Of a stretch of DNA of 64,000 bases, positions 7,921 to 17,743 are shown piece by piece; within the stretch, counting starts at the first letter, position 1, and each line of letters starts with the position of its first letter. Under the pieces are notes generated by a model. It was not told where the DNA came from, searched no databases, and saw only the letters and a list, made by a program, of their open reading frames with translations. The stretch is taken from assembly GCF_018847375.1 (NCBI RefSeq), contig NZ_CP072036.1, forward strand, positions 2,480,001 through 2,544,000, written 5' to 3'. Source of the stretch: Akkermansia massiliensis (GTDB lineage: Bacteria > Verrucomicrobiota > Verrucomicrobiia > Verrucomicrobiales > Akkermansiaceae). Position numbers and translations under genes: made by a program.

Positions 7921-10900
7921 TTACCCTTTCAGTGATTCATGGGCTTCATGGAAGAGGTGCTTCCGGGCGATGATTTCATCCGGATCCTCCGTTTCCACCG
8001 TCTTCCGGGCGATGCGGACACGGAAAAGCTTCATGATGAAGTAGAAGGAGCACGGGATCAGGAAGACGCCCACTACCGTCGCCATCGTCATCCCGGCAAT
8101 CACCACAATACCGATGATGTTGCGGGAGTAGGCGCCGGAACCGGAGGCCAGGGCCAGCGGAACGCAGCCCAGGATGAAGGCGAAGGAGGTCATCAGGATG
8201 GGGCGCAGACGGATTCTGGCCGCGGAGAGCGTGGCTTCCATCAGCGTCTTGCCGCGTTCCATTTCAATGACGGCGAATTCCACGATCAGGATGGCGTTCT
8301 TGGCCGCCAGGCCGATGAGCATCACCAGGCCGATCTGCGCGTACAGGTTCAGTTCATACCCGAACCAGTACAGGCCCAGGAAAGCGCCCAGGGCCGCGAT
8401 GGGCACCGTCATGAAGATGCTGAGCGGCAGGGACCACCGTTCATACAGGGCCGCCAGGATCAGGAAGACGAAGACGGAGGAGAGCAGGAAGATCTGCACG
8501 ATGCCGATGCCGTTCTGGATCTTTTGTTCCTGATAGCTCATGTCTGCGTAGCTGTAGCCCATGTCCGTGGGCATGCTGGCCTCAAAGGTCTGTTCCAGCG
8601 CTTCCATGGCCTGGGAGTTGGAGTAGCCCTGGGCCGGGGTGACCATGAGCTTGGAGGAGTTGTACAGGTTCTGGCGCAGCAGGAATTCCGGACCCTTGAT
8701 GTCCGTGATCTTCACGAGGGTGGAGAGGGGGACGGAACTGCCCGAGTCATTCTTCACATAGAAGTTCTTGAGCATGTCCGTTCCGGTGCGGTCGCTGCCC
8801 TGCGCCTGGATGTACACCTGCCATTGCTGGCCGTACAGGGTGATGTAGTTGATGAACAGGGAGCCCATGTAGGCCTGGAGCAGGCTGTTGGCCTCACTGA
8901 TGCTGACGCCCAGCGTGGCGCATTTTTCTTCATCCAGCCGCACGTCCTTCTGTTCCACGGCAAAGGACATCACGCTGCGCACGCCGCCGTTCTTCTGCGG
9001 GTCGAATATCGGGAGCTTGCTGGCTTCCTTCACAAAAATGTCCGTTTGTTCCGCCAGGTATTCCGTGCCCTTGCCGTCGCGGTCTTCCAGCATGAAGGTG
9101 ACGCCGTTGGCGGAACCCACCCCTGCAATGGCCGGGGGCTGGAAGCACATGGGGATGCCTTCCGGAACCTTGGTGCTCAGCAGGGCGTTGAGCTGGGCGG
9201 TGACCGCCTTGGCGCTCTGGTCCGGATTGGGGCGTTCCTCCCAGGGCTTCAGCATGACGAAGAAGAAGGCGTTGTTCGTGCTCTGCACCCCGGTCAGCAG
9301 GCTGAAGCCGGAAATGGCGATCACGTCCTTCACGTTCGGGTTCTGGCGGATGAGGTCTGAAACCTTGTCCGCGGCGGCCGTTGTCAGCTGGAGGGAGCGG
9401 GCTTCCGGCATGATCAGGGCGGAGAACAGGTAACCCTGGTCTTCGTCCGGCAGGAAGCCGTTGGGAATCTGCTTGGCTACGGGCAGGATGGCGTACGCGA
9501 TCAGGGCCAGCAGGGGAATGGAGATGATGAGCTTGCGGGTCAGGAAGTGGCACACCTTGGTGTAGCCGCTGGCCGTAGCGTCATAACCGCGGTTGAAAAT
9601 GCGGTAGAAGAATTTCAGCGGGCCGCCCTTGTTCGGGTCCTTGGGCTTGAGCAGGATGGCGGAGAGGGCCGGGGACAGCGTTAGCGCGTTGAACGCGGAA
9701 ATCAGCATGGAAATGGCGATGGTCACGGCGAACTGCTGGAACAGCGTGCCCGTAATGCCCGGCAGCAGCAGGGAGGGCAGGAACACCGCCGCCAGCACCA
9801 GGGCGATGGCGATGACGGGGCCGGACACTTCCTCCATGGCGGCGAAGGCCGCCTGGCGTGGCGTGAGGCCGCGCTCCATATGGGATTCCACGGCTTCCAC
9901 CACCACGATGGCGTCGTCCACCACCAGGCCGATGGCCAGCACCATGCCCATGAGGCAGATGGTATTCAGGGTGAAGCCCAGGAGCGGGAACAGCGCGAAG
10001 GTGGCGATGATGGAGACCGGCACGGCAATGGCCGGAATCAGCGTGGCGCGCCAGCCCTGGAGGAAGACGAACACCACCAGCACCACCAGCAGGAGGGCTT
10101 CCACCAGCGTGTGCTCGATTTCCTCAATGGAGGCGCGCACGGCCAGCGTGGTGTCCAGCGTCACGTTGTACTCCATCCCGGCGGGGAAGCTGCGGGCGCG
10201 GTCTTCAAAAAGCTTCACCAGGGCGTCCACCGTATTGATGGCGTTGGAGCCGGGGGCGGCATACACGGCGATGGCGCCTGAATCCCTGCCGTTGTATTTA
10301 CTGGATACGTTGTAGGTCTGGGAACCCAGTTCCACCTTGGCGATGTCTTTCAGGTAAAGGAGCTTGTTCCCGTCCGCACGGATGATGATGTTGCCGAATT
10401 CCTCCGCAGTCTGGAGGCGGCCCTTGGTCTGGATGCTGTACGTGAATTCCGTTCCGGGAGGGGCCGGTTCCGCGCCGATCTGGCCGCCGGGAATCACGGT
10501 GTTCTGCGCCCGGATGGCGGACTGGACTTCTCCCACGGAGATGTTCTGGGCGGCCATCTTGGTGGTGTCCAGCCAGATGCGCATGGCGTAGCGTCCTGCG
10601 CCGAACACCTGCACGTCGCCCACGCCGGGAACGCGCTTCACGGGGTCCACCAGGCTCACGTACGCATAGTTGCTCAGGAAGATGGCGTTCAGGCTGTCAT
10701 CCGGGGAATACAGGTTGATTACGGCCAGCGGGCTGCCCGTGGACTGGGTGATGGTGATGCCCATCTGGGAGACTTCCGCAGGGATCTGGGCGGTGGCCTG
10801 CCCGTAGCGCATGTAGGCCAGCGTCTGGTCCATGTTGGGGTCCGTGCCCACTTCAAAGACGATGCTCAGGGAGCAGATGCCGTTGTTGGCGTTGGTGGAA

Positions 10901-11136
10901 GTCATGTAGTCCATCCCCACGACGCCGGAAATGGATTGCTCAATGGGGGAGGCCACGGAGTTGGCCACCGTCTCCGCATTGGCGCCCGGATAGGTCGCCT
11001 GCATCTTGATGGTGGGCGGGACGATGTTCGGGTACTGCTCAATGGGGAGCCCCATCAGGGACAGTCCGCCGAGCAGGATCATCACGATCGAGATGACGAT
11101 GGCGATGGTCGGGTGTTTGATGAAGAAGCTGGACAT
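7921..11136 (-). CDS. RND efflux permease (AcrB/MexB, HAE1 family)
   Basis: A 1071-residue inner-membrane proton-driven drug exporter. The N-terminus FIKHPTIAIVISIVMILLGG is the first transmembrane helix. GLVVDDAIVVVEAVESHMERG is the TM4 stretch with the paired aspartates that relay protons. The second half repeats the pattern with LIGLAAKNAILIVEFA. Two large periplasmic loops lie between TM1-2 and TM7-8, and the length matches AcrB (about 1050). It sits between the adaptor gene (68-bp gap) and the outer-membrane factor (42-bp gap), making a complete pump. The likely substrates are hydrophobic or amphiphilic compounds such as bile salts, detergents and dyes; that is inference from the family. 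Confidence 0.95.
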   Translation of the reverse strand: MSSFFIKHPTIAIVISIVMILLGGLSLMGLPIEQYPNIVPPTIKMQATYPGANAETVANSVASPIEQSISGVVGMDYMTSTNANNGICSLSIVFEVGTDPNMDQTLAYMRYGQATAQIPAEVSQMGITITQSTGSPLAVINLYSPDDSLNAIFLSNYAYVSLVDPVKRVPGVGDVQVFGAGRYAMRIWLDTTKMAAQNISVGEVQSAIRAQNTVIPGGQIGAEPAPPGTEFTYSIQTKGRLQTAEEFGNIIIRADGNKLLYLKDIAKVELGSQTYNVSSKYNGRDSGAIAVYAAPGSNAINTVDALVKLFEDRARSFPAGMEYNVTLDTTLAVRASIEEIEHTLVEALLLVVLVVFVFLQGWRATLIPAIAVPVSIIATFALFPLLGFTLNTICLMGMVLAIGLVVDDAIVVVEAVESHMERGLTPRQAAFAAMEEVSGPVIAIALVLAAVFLPSLLLPGITGTLFQQFAVTIAISMLISAFNALTLSPALSAILLKPKDPNKGGPLKFFYRIFNRGYDATASGYTKVCHFLTRKLIISIPLLALIAYAILPVAKQIPNGFLPDEDQGYLFSALIMPEARSLQLTTAAADKVSDLIRQNPNVKDVIAISGFSLLTGVQSTNNAFFFVMLKPWEERPNPDQSAKAVTAQLNALLSTKVPEGIPMCFQPPAIAGVGSANGVTFMLEDRDGKGTEYLAEQTDIFVKEASKLPIFDPQKNGGVRSVMSFAVEQKDVRLDEEKCATLGVSISEANSLLQAYMGSLFINYITLYGQQWQVYIQAQGSDRTGTDMLKNFYVKNDSGSSVPLSTLVKITDIKGPEFLLRQNLYNSSKLMVTPAQGYSNSQAMEALEQTFEASMPTDMGYSYADMSYQEQKIQNGIGIVQIFLLSSVFVFLILAALYERWSLPLSIFMTVPIAALGAFLGLYWFGYELNLYAQIGLVMLIGLAAKNAILIVEFAVIEMERGKTLMEATLSAARIRLRPILMTSFAFILGCVPLALASGSGAYSRNIIGIVVIAGMTMATVVGVFLIPCSFYFIMKLFRVRIARKTVETEDPDEIIARKHLFHEAHESLKG

Positions 11137-11204
11137 GGTATTAAATCATGAGAGTGCGCGGGAAAGGCGGGGAGGGGAGAGGGGCTTCCCAGGAGAGGGG
11201 GGGA

Positions 11205-12464
11205 TTATTTGGCGGCGGGCTGGGCTTCGTCGTGCTTCATGCCTTCGGGCGTCTTGGCCTTTTCAAAGGACTGCGCTCCTACGGAAGGCATGACGGGCTG
11301 GGAAACGACAGGCTTGTAGGGCAGGGGCTTCACGGGGGACTGTCCCTGGAGCTTGGCCGCCTGCATGATTCCTTCCACTACGATGGGGCTGTCCTTCGTG
11401 AAGGAGGAGTGCGGCATGGGAACGATGTTGATCACCTGCATGCCGTCCACCACGGGCCCGAGGTTCACCACCTGCATGTGGGGAACGTTCTTGTCATCCA
11501 GATAAATGATGAATTTGGCGCTCTGGGCGGAGAGGATGGCGCGCGGGGGAACCAGCGTGGCGTTTTCCAAAGTCTTCACCGTGGCGCGGACGCGGACGAA
11601 CATGCCGGGACGGAGCGTCAGGTTCGGATTGGGAATATGGCCCACGATGTTGATCGTGCCGGTCTGGGCGTCCACGTTTCTGTCAATGGCTACGGGTTCG
11701 CCCTGCATGGGGAATTCCGTGCCGTTGGCCAGAATGACGTCAAACTTGAGGTGCTTCTCCTTGGCCAGGTTGCTGTCCATGGAGTTCAGGAAGTCCTGTT
11801 CACTCACGGAGAAGTCCACGCGGATGGGGTCAATGGCGGAAATGGTGGTCAGCGGATTGGGGCTGGAGGGCGTCAGCAGGTTGCCGATGGAAGGAGTTGC
11901 CAGGCCCGCCAGACCGGAAATGGGGGCCGTGATGGTGGTGAATTTAAGATTGATTTTCGCTTCGTCCACCTGGGCCTTTGCCGTGGCGATGGCAGCCTCC
12001 GTTTCCTGGACCTGCTGCAGGGCGTCATCCAGCTGCTTGCGGCTGACGGAGCCGGTCTTTACCAGCGGCGTGTAGCGTTCCACGTCCAGCTTGTACTTCT
12101 TCAGCGTGGCTTCATACTGTTCCAGGCGCCCCTGGGCCTGGTCCAGCGTTGCCTGGAACGGGCGGGGATCAATCTGGAAAAGCACTTGGCCTTTCTTCAC
12201 ATAGGCGCCGTCCTTGTAATCCTTGGAAAGAAGGTATCCCGTCACCTGGGAGCGGATTTCAGCATCTTCCGTACCGCGCAGGGTGCCCACCCACTCCTGC
12301 CTGATGGGAACGTCCCTGGTTACCAGCTTGGTCACCTGCACTTCGGGAACGAGCGCCGGCATCTGGCCTGCTGAATCCTTTTTCCCTTCACAGGAAGTTA
12401 AAATCATCACCGGAGAGCACAGGAGCAGAGTTGTGGCGGCAATCGTCAAAGGCTTGTTGTACAT
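11205..12464 (-). CDS. RND periplasmic adaptor lipoprotein (AcrA/MexA family)
   Basis: A 419-residue membrane-fusion protein, first gene of the efflux operon. With the ATG at 12462-12464 it begins MYNKPLTIAATTLLLCSP and has a lipobox MILTSC. An upstream start would add 18 residues and spoil the signal peptide. The order is lipoyl half-motif (IRSQVTGYLLSKDYKDGAYVKK), alpha-hairpin (YEATLKKYKLDVERYTPLV...AKAQVDEAKIN), second lipoyl half (APISGLAGLATPSIG), beta-barrel and membrane-proximal domain. It bridges the permease and the outer-membrane channel. A TTGACT at 12541-12546 on the minus strand could be a -35 box for the operon, but the matching -10 is poor. Confidence 0.93.
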   Translation of the reverse strand: MYNKPLTIAATTLLLCSPVMILTSCEGKKDSAGQMPALVPEVQVTKLVTRDVPIRQEWVGTLRGTEDAEIRSQVTGYLLSKDYKDGAYVKKGQVLFQIDPRPFQATLDQAQGRLEQYEATLKKYKLDVERYTPLVKTGSVSRKQLDDALQQVQETEAAIATAKAQVDEAKINLKFTTITAPISGLAGLATPSIGNLLTPSSPNPLTTISAIDPIRVDFSVSEQDFLNSMDSNLAKEKHLKFDVILANGTEFPMQGEPVAIDRNVDAQTGTINIVGHIPNPNLTLRPGMFVRVRATVKTLENATLVPPRAILSAQSAKFIIYLDDKNVPHMQVVNLGPVVDGMQVINIVPMPHSSFTKDSPIVVEGIMQAAKLQGQSPVKPLPYKPVVSQPVMPSVGAQSFEKAKTPEGMKHDEAQPAAK

Positions 12465-12688
12465 AAATGGATGCGGTTGGTTGCAAGCTGGTGCCGGAAG
12501 ATGCGGCAGAGCGAGCAAATTTTGCTTCTTTTTCTCATAAAGTCAACGCAAAGATGTGTTCTGATTCTTGTGAAATATCCGTAACCTTTGCATATTGAAG
12601 GGATAATTTAATTAAACAAATGTATAATATGTTGACTCCTCCATGCTCCTCTGCGGAGGCGGAACGGCGATCCTATCCGCGCCTTCGT

Positions 12689-14833
12689 TCAGGAGGCCAG
12701 CCGCCTCTTGCGGAGCATGGCGTCCATGCGTGGTTTTCTGCCCATGAAATCCATGAACTGCTGCATGGGCGGGACCGTATATCCCTTTTCCAGAATGGCC
12801 TTACGGAATTTCCGGGCGGTTTCCCTGTCCGGTCCTCCGGCCCGTTCAAAAGCTTCGAAAATGTCCTTGTCCAGAACTTCCGCCCAGCGGTAGGCGAAGT
12901 AAAAGGAGGCATAACCCGCCGGGGAGGAAAACAAATGGCGCGCCGTGCGCAGCTTGCCGGTTCGTTTGAAATCCTTGAAATAATCCATGTCTCCGGCTAC
13001 GGCGGCGTCCACCTCGTCCAGGGGGCCGGCGGCGAAGCGTTCCGGGTCCGTGTGCACGGCCAGGTCCATTTTTGCGTACAGGAGCTGCCCGGCCAGGGCG
13101 AGGGCGGGCGTATTGCCGCGGGAAGCGTCCAGGGAGCGCAGCATTTCCTCCGGAATGGGGAACCCCGTTTTTTCATGGCGCGCGAAGCTTTTCAGCACGT
13201 CCGGATGCCAGCACCAGTTTTCCATGAACTGGGAGGGAACCTCCACAAAATCCCGCGGCACGCTGGTCCCTGCCAGGGAGGGAATGGAAACCCGGGTGAA
13301 CATCAGGTGCAGCAAATGGCCGAATTCATGGAACAGAATCCTGGTCTCCTGATGTGAAAGAAGCACCGCAGCTCCTTCTGCGGAGGGATGAAGGTTCAGG
13401 CAGACCATGCCCAGGCGGGGCTTGCCCGGGTTTTCCCGCGTGGCCGGGCTCCCCGTGTCCAGCGCGTTCATCCATGCTCCGACCCTTTTGCTTTTGCGGG
13501 AAAAGAGGTCCAGGTAAAAGGATCCCAGGCGGTTGCCCCTGACGTCCTCAATGGTGAAAAAGCGCACGTCCGGATGCCAGGTCCCCACGGCTCCTGCGCC
13601 TTCCCCTGCCGGAACCTCCGCCACGCGGATGCCGTATAACCGCTCCGCCAGGGAAAACAGGCCGTCCAGCACGCGGGGAAGGGGGAAGTAACGGCGCAGT
13701 TCCTCCTGGTCCAGCCGGAACTGTTCCTTTGCCTGGAGGCTGGTGTAATACGCCACGTCCCAGGGATTCAGACGGGCGTTTTCCTGTCTCGTGAGACGGG
13801 CCTTGAGTTGGCGCAGCGCTTCCATTTCACGGAAAAAGGGGGCTTTTACCTTGTCCAGCAGCTCATTCACGAACTTCATGGCGTTTTCCCCGTTTCCCGC
13901 CATGCTCTCCCGCAGGGCGTAATCCGGATACGTTCCATACCCGCACAAATGCGCCTTTTCACGGCGCAGGGAAAGAATCTCCCGGATGACGGGTTCCGTA
14001 TCGCATGCTCCCGTGGCGACGGTCTGGAGATGTTCCCATAAATCCTTCCGGCATTCTTCGCGGTGCGCCTTCTCCATCACCCGGGCGGAAGCCGCGGAAT
14101 CCAGCGTAAACGTCCAGCCCGGGCCGGAATGGCCTGGGCTGCGTGACTGGAACTCCTCCCGCGCCTGTTGAAGAGCGTTGTTGTCTATCCCTTCCAGAAA
14201 GGCGGCGTCCCGCACCGTCCAGGTCCAGGACTTCCGCGCGTCCATGTACAGATTGTTGAAACGCTGTGAGGCGAGAGTCAATTCCCTGTCAATTACCTCA
14301 AGCCGCGCGCGCTTGTCCGGCGGCAGGTCCGCCCCGTTGTCCCGGAAGCTCTGCATGGTCAGCTCCATGTACCGTTTCTGTTCCGGGCCCGGATTGGTCT
14401 GCCGCAGGCGTTCCTCAGCGATTTTCAGGACGTTCCACAGGGCCTGGTCCTTCGTGACGGAGGAAAGGAAGGCGGACACGCGGGGCGCAACCGAATCCAT
14501 GGCCTTGCGCAGTTCCGCGCTGTCGCACAGGCTTTTCAGGACATAGGCCTTGCGCATGCCTTCCATGAGGAGGTCATTGCTGCATTCCAGGGCGCCGAAC
14601 GTGTTTTCATACGTCATTTCCTCCGGTTGGAGACGGCTGATCTCTTCCACGGCGGACCGGGTGAGGCGCATCGCTTCCCGGATGTCCGGTTCCAGCCTGT
14701 CCGGGGTCAGGCGGTTCCAGCAAATGGGGCGGCTCTTGTCCAGAAAAGGGTGGGTGGAAGAATCCGCCGGAGAGGGAAGGGCCGCGGAAAGAAAAAGGAG
14801 AAGGAGATGGAAAAACTGCCTGGGTAACCGCAT
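12689..14833 (-). CDS. Exported M3-family zinc metallopeptidase (oligopeptidase / dipeptidyl carboxypeptidase)
   Basis: A 714-residue enzyme. The zinc site is ILFHEFGHLLHLMF near residue 500 (HExxH), with the third ligand in DFVEVPSQFMENW about 30 residues later; both are typical of the thimet oligopeptidase / Dcp family. The ATG at 14831-14833 gives MRLPRQFFHLLLLFLSAALPSPA, a clear signal peptide. The open frame extends 44 codons further upstream into the divergent promoter region, which I reject. Most M3 enzymes are cytosolic, so an exported version suggests digestion of imported or environmental peptides in the periplasm. It is divergent from cimA, with about 120 bp between them. Confidence 0.9.
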   Translation of the reverse strand: MRLPRQFFHLLLLFLSAALPSPADSSTHPFLDKSRPICWNRLTPDRLEPDIREAMRLTRSAVEEISRLQPEEMTYENTFGALECSNDLLMEGMRKAYVLKSLCDSAELRKAMDSVAPRVSAFLSSVTKDQALWNVLKIAEERLRQTNPGPEQKRYMELTMQSFRDNGADLPPDKRARLEVIDRELTLASQRFNNLYMDARKSWTWTVRDAAFLEGIDNNALQQAREEFQSRSPGHSGPGWTFTLDSAASARVMEKAHREECRKDLWEHLQTVATGACDTEPVIREILSLRREKAHLCGYGTYPDYALRESMAGNGENAMKFVNELLDKVKAPFFREMEALRQLKARLTRQENARLNPWDVAYYTSLQAKEQFRLDQEELRRYFPLPRVLDGLFSLAERLYGIRVAEVPAGEGAGAVGTWHPDVRFFTIEDVRGNRLGSFYLDLFSRKSKRVGAWMNALDTGSPATRENPGKPRLGMVCLNLHPSAEGAAVLLSHQETRILFHEFGHLLHLMFTRVSIPSLAGTSVPRDFVEVPSQFMENWCWHPDVLKSFARHEKTGFPIPEEMLRSLDASRGNTPALALAGQLLYAKMDLAVHTDPERFAAGPLDEVDAAVAGDMDYFKDFKRTGKLRTARHLFSSPAGYASFYFAYRWAEVLDKDIFEAFERAGGPDRETARKFRKAILEKGYTVPPMQQFMDFMGRKPRMDAMLRKRRLAS

Positions 14834-14917
14834 GGCGGCTATCCTACCGGAAGCCCTCTCCCCCTTCAAGCCTTGTGCTTTTCGTGTCTGCATCCGGGGA
14901 AAAACCGGGCCCCGGTC

Positions 14918-14946
14918 TTGAACGGAACCGCGTTTGCATGTATGAA
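14918..14946 (+). promoter_or_regulatory. Candidate sigma-70-like promoter of cimA
   Basis: TTGAAC at 14918-14923 and TATGAA at 14941-14946 are separated by exactly 17 bp. Transcription would begin about 14953, only a base or two before the cimA ATG at 14955, which would make the mRNA nearly leaderless. Found by eye only. Confidence 0.35.
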
Positions 14947-14954
14947 CAAAGGCG

Positions 14955-16589
14955 ATGTCCACCAAAATTTTCCTCTATGATACCACGCTGCGCGATGGAG
15001 CGCAGAGTGAAGACGTCAACTTGAGTGCGACGGACAAGGTCCGCATCGCCCGGCAGCTGGATTATCTGGGCATGGACTACATTGAGGGCGGCTGGCCCGG
15101 CGCCAACCCGGTGGAGACGGAATTTTTCAAGGCCATGAAGGACGTGGAGCTCAGGAATGCGAAGCTGGCCGCCTTCGGCAGCACGCACCATCCGTCCAGT
15201 ACGCCGGAGACGGACCCCACGCTGAACGCCCTGGTTTCCAGCGGCGCGCGGGTGGCCGCCATCTTCGGGAAATCCTGCCCCCGCCATGTGGAAGTGGCGC
15301 TGGGCATCTCCCGGGAACGCAATCTGGAAATCATCGGCAACTCCATCTCCTTCCTTAAAAAGAATTTGGAAGAAGCTTTTTTTGACGCGGAACACTTTTT
15401 TGACGGCTTCAAGCGGGACCCGGAATACGCCCTGGCCGTGCTCCGCGCCGCCCATGAGCACGGCGCGGACTGCCTGGTCCTGTGCGATACCAACGGAGGC
15501 ACCATGCCGGAGGAAATCGGTTCCATCATCCGGACGGTCAGGGAACGCCTTCCGCATGCCGCCCTGGGCATCCACGCCCACAATGACTGCGAGCTGGCCG
15601 TCGCCAACAGCCTGGCCGCCGTGAACAGCGGGGCCGTCCAGGTGCAGGGCACCGTGAACGGCATCGGGGAACGCTGCGGAAACGCCAACTTGTGCTCCGT
15701 CATTCCCAACCTTCAGTTGAAGATGGAGGGCTTTTCCTGCCTCAGTGACGCCTCCCTGACGCGCCTCAAATCCACCGCCGCCTTCGTTTCGGAAGTGTCC
15801 AACCTGGCCCCCTTCCGGCGGCAGCCCTTTGTGGGGAACGCCGCCTTCGCCCACAAGGGGGGCGTGCATGTGAGCGCCATCATGAAGGACTCCGCCCTGT
15901 ACGAGCACATTGACCCCTCCCTGGTGGGGAACGCCCAGCGCGTGCTGATGACGGAGCAGGGGGGCAAAAGCAACATCCTTTCCCTGTCCCGTACCTTGGG
16001 CTTTGAACTGGAGAAAGGGGACCCGCTTCTGGACGTGCTCTCCGCCGCCGTGAAAAAAAACGCCGCGCTGGGGTATGACTACGTGGCTGCCCCGGCCAGC
16101 GCGGAACTGCTCTTCCTGCGGCACATGCCGGACAGCGCGCTGAAGCCGTACTTCAACATCCTGCGCACCGTGGTGCTTACCTCCCGCCATGAAATGGATC
16201 CGGACATGATGGTGGAAGCCTCTCTCAAGCTGGACGTCCACGGCAACGTGGAGCACACCGCCGCCGGCGGCTTCGGCCCCGTGCATGCGCTGGACCGCGC
16301 CCTGCGCCGCGCCTTGACGCGCTGGTACCCGGAACTGGAACAAATGCACCTGATTGACTACAAGGTGCGCGTGCTCTCACCCACCCGGACGAACATTCCG
16401 GACGCGGCGGAGGAAAACGGCACCGGCTCCAATGTGCGCGTGCTCATTGAATCCTCGGACGGCGTCGCCACCTGGACCACGGTGGGCGTCTCCTACAATA
16501 TCATTGAGGCCAGCCTGGAAGCCCTGGCGGACGCCGTCACGTACAAGCTCTACAAGACGGAGCAGGCCAGATGGCGCGCGGAATGCTGA
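14955..16589 (+). CDS. cimA: (R)-citramalate synthase (isopropylmalate synthase family)
   Basis: A 544-residue enzyme of the DRE-TIM metallolyase family. The N-terminus FLYDTTLRDGAQSEDVNLSATDK carries the TTLRDG metal site, split here at its core, and YIEGGWPGANP is the citramalate-type signature. GIHAHNDCELAVANSLAAV holds the metal-binding histidines. The C-terminal about 150 residues form the allosteric domain, which in relatives senses isoleucine. It condenses pyruvate with acetyl-CoA to citramalate, the first step of the threonine-independent route to isoleucine via 2-oxobutyrate. The length and the GGWPGANP motif favour citramalate synthase over LeuA. It is monocistronic, followed by a palindrome and a terminator. 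Confidence 0.88.
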   Translation: MSTKIFLYDTTLRDGAQSEDVNLSATDKVRIARQLDYLGMDYIEGGWPGANPVETEFFKAMKDVELRNAKLAAFGSTHHPSSTPETDPTLNALVSSGARVAAIFGKSCPRHVEVALGISRERNLEIIGNSISFLKKNLEEAFFDAEHFFDGFKRDPEYALAVLRAAHEHGADCLVLCDTNGGTMPEEIGSIIRTVRERLPHAALGIHAHNDCELAVANSLAAVNSGAVQVQGTVNGIGERCGNANLCSVIPNLQLKMEGFSCLSDASLTRLKSTAAFVSEVSNLAPFRRQPFVGNAAFAHKGGVHVSAIMKDSALYEHIDPSLVGNAQRVLMTEQGGKSNILSLSRTLGFELEKGDPLLDVLSAAVKKNAALGYDYVAAPASAELLFLRHMPDSALKPYFNILRTVVLTSRHEMDPDMMVEASLKLDVHGNVEHTAAGGFGPVHALDRALRRALTRWYPELEQMHLIDYKVRVLSPTRTNIPDAAEENGTGSNVRVLIESSDGVATWTTVGVSYNIIEASLEALADAVTYKLYKTEQARWRAEC

Positions 16590-16633
16590 TGTTACGGAAA
16601 TTTGTTGTCTTTTAGAGGGAATAACGCACTACA

Positions 16634-16660
16634 CCTGGTTAACTCATTGAGTTAACCAGG
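16634..16660. repeat. Near-perfect 27-nt palindrome downstream of cimA
   Basis: Two 13-nt arms, CCTGGTTAACTCA (16634-16646) and its exact complement (16648-16660), are separated by a single base. No T-run follows, so it is not a standard terminator; a regular terminator lies 29 bp further on. It may be a dimeric protein-binding site or an mRNA-stabilising hairpin. Confidence 0.5.
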
Positions 16661-16688
16661 CGTACTTGGACTCAACTGTAAAAGCAGG

Positions 16689-16712
16689 ACAGTAGTTCTC
16701 TACTGTTTTTTA
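16689..16712 (+). terminator. Rho-independent terminator of cimA
   Basis: A 7-bp stem ACAGTAG/CTACTGT (16689-16695 with 16700-16706) with a 4-nt loop runs directly into a T-run. It ends just before the 3' end of the convergent gene at 16718. Confidence 0.65.
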
Positions 16713-16717
16713 TGGGT

Positions 16718-17728
16718 TTACTTCTCTTTTTCTTTAAGAAATTTTCGTCCTAAGTTACTTTGATATAGAAACTCTGTTTTTTTATTTCTACCGATTGCTC
16801 GATCAACCAACGGCATCATTTCTTTTTCTTCATAACCTGCCATCTTGAGGTAATTAAATATTTCAGAGGATTTCTCAGGATAATTAAGAAGAAGTATGTT
16901 GATTAGGATTCCTTCCCGGCGGTGAAAATACCATTCAATTGAAGAATTTCTGAGTTCCTTGACCACCATTTTATTGGCCAGATCTCTTTGTTTATCGTAT
17001 TTTTCCCGTATAGCTTTCTCATAGGCTTTTCTTTTTTCTTCCATTTCCTGATCTTTGGCTTTGTCTGCCTCACTTTCAGGCTGTTTCCAATTCCTCTCGT
17101 ATAATTCCTCTTCCTTAACGAATTGGCTCCATTTGTCCATGAAGGCCTTTTGCCACGCAGTTTCCCGCTTTTTCTGGTAGTTGCGATTTTCTTCTTCTAT
17201 ATTGGGCCGGTAATAATTGCGTAGCGTCCGTACCGTAATTGCTGCATAGATGGAACATAATCGAGCTGTTTCCTTTTTTTGGGATGGCGGCCTGTTTTGT
17301 GCGAGATTTGTTTTTGAAATAATGTACAGATCATCCATGACTCTTTCCTTGAGTTTAATATCGCTTTTTAAAAAGCTGCCCTCGTGGAGAGGGTCGTTTT
17401 CCTCCATTTCAAAAAGAGGAGCTGAAACGACATAGCTGTCAATCAGCAGTTGTCTATCTATCTGGTCTCCAACTAGTATTTTAGGATCTGTGTATAATTC
17501 ATGCTGGTCAATGGCGGGTTTTACCGTTTCATAGAATTTCTCCAATTCTCCTTGTTCTAAAAGTAACTTGAGTTTTTTTAAAAAAGGTTCGTCATTAAAT
17601 TTCCGGGCTTGTTCACTAACAGGGATATGAAATTTCTTCATGATGGACTCTGCTGCCTGAATGTTTGGGATTGCCGTCAACAGGAACGTCATCACAATCA
17701 TGGAAAGGGAATGTATAATGGGATGCAT
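16718..17728 (-). CDS. Secreted protein of unknown function, AT-rich gene
   Basis: A 336-residue protein that I do not recognise. A signal peptide covers residues 1-25 (MIVMTFLLTAIPNIQA). The mature part is almost entirely helical and highly charged, with long Lys/Glu stretches around residues 185-250 (EEENRNYQKKRETAW, EMEEKRKAYEKAIREK) that suggest a coiled coil. The last part (SSEIFNYLKMAGYEEKEMM) looks like helical repeats. It is the second gene of a two-gene unit, 15 bp after its partner. Base composition is much more AT-rich than in neighbouring cimA and mrp, as expected for transferred DNA. No catalytic motif is visible. Confidence 0.75.
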   Translation of the reverse strand: MHPIIHSLSMIVMTFLLTAIPNIQAAESIMKKFHIPVSEQARKFNDEPFLKKLKLLLEQGELEKFYETVKPAIDQHELYTDPKILVGDQIDRQLLIDSYVVSAPLFEMEENDPLHEGSFLKSDIKLKERVMDDLYIISKTNLAQNRPPSQKKETARLCSIYAAITVRTLRNYYRPNIEEENRNYQKKRETAWQKAFMDKWSQFVKEEELYERNWKQPESEADKAKDQEMEEKRKAYEKAIREKYDKQRDLANKMVVKELRNSSIEWYFHRREGILINILLLNYPEKSSEIFNYLKMAGYEEKEMMPLVDRAIGRNKKTEFLYQSNLGRKFLKEKEK

Positions 17729-17743
17729 AAGTACAAGAGAATA

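Noticed and set aside
12641..12720. CATGCTCC/GGAGCATG inverted repeat at the end of the M3 peptidase gene
   Set aside because: One arm is inside the coding sequence, the inner pairing is broken, and there is no T-run; likely chance.
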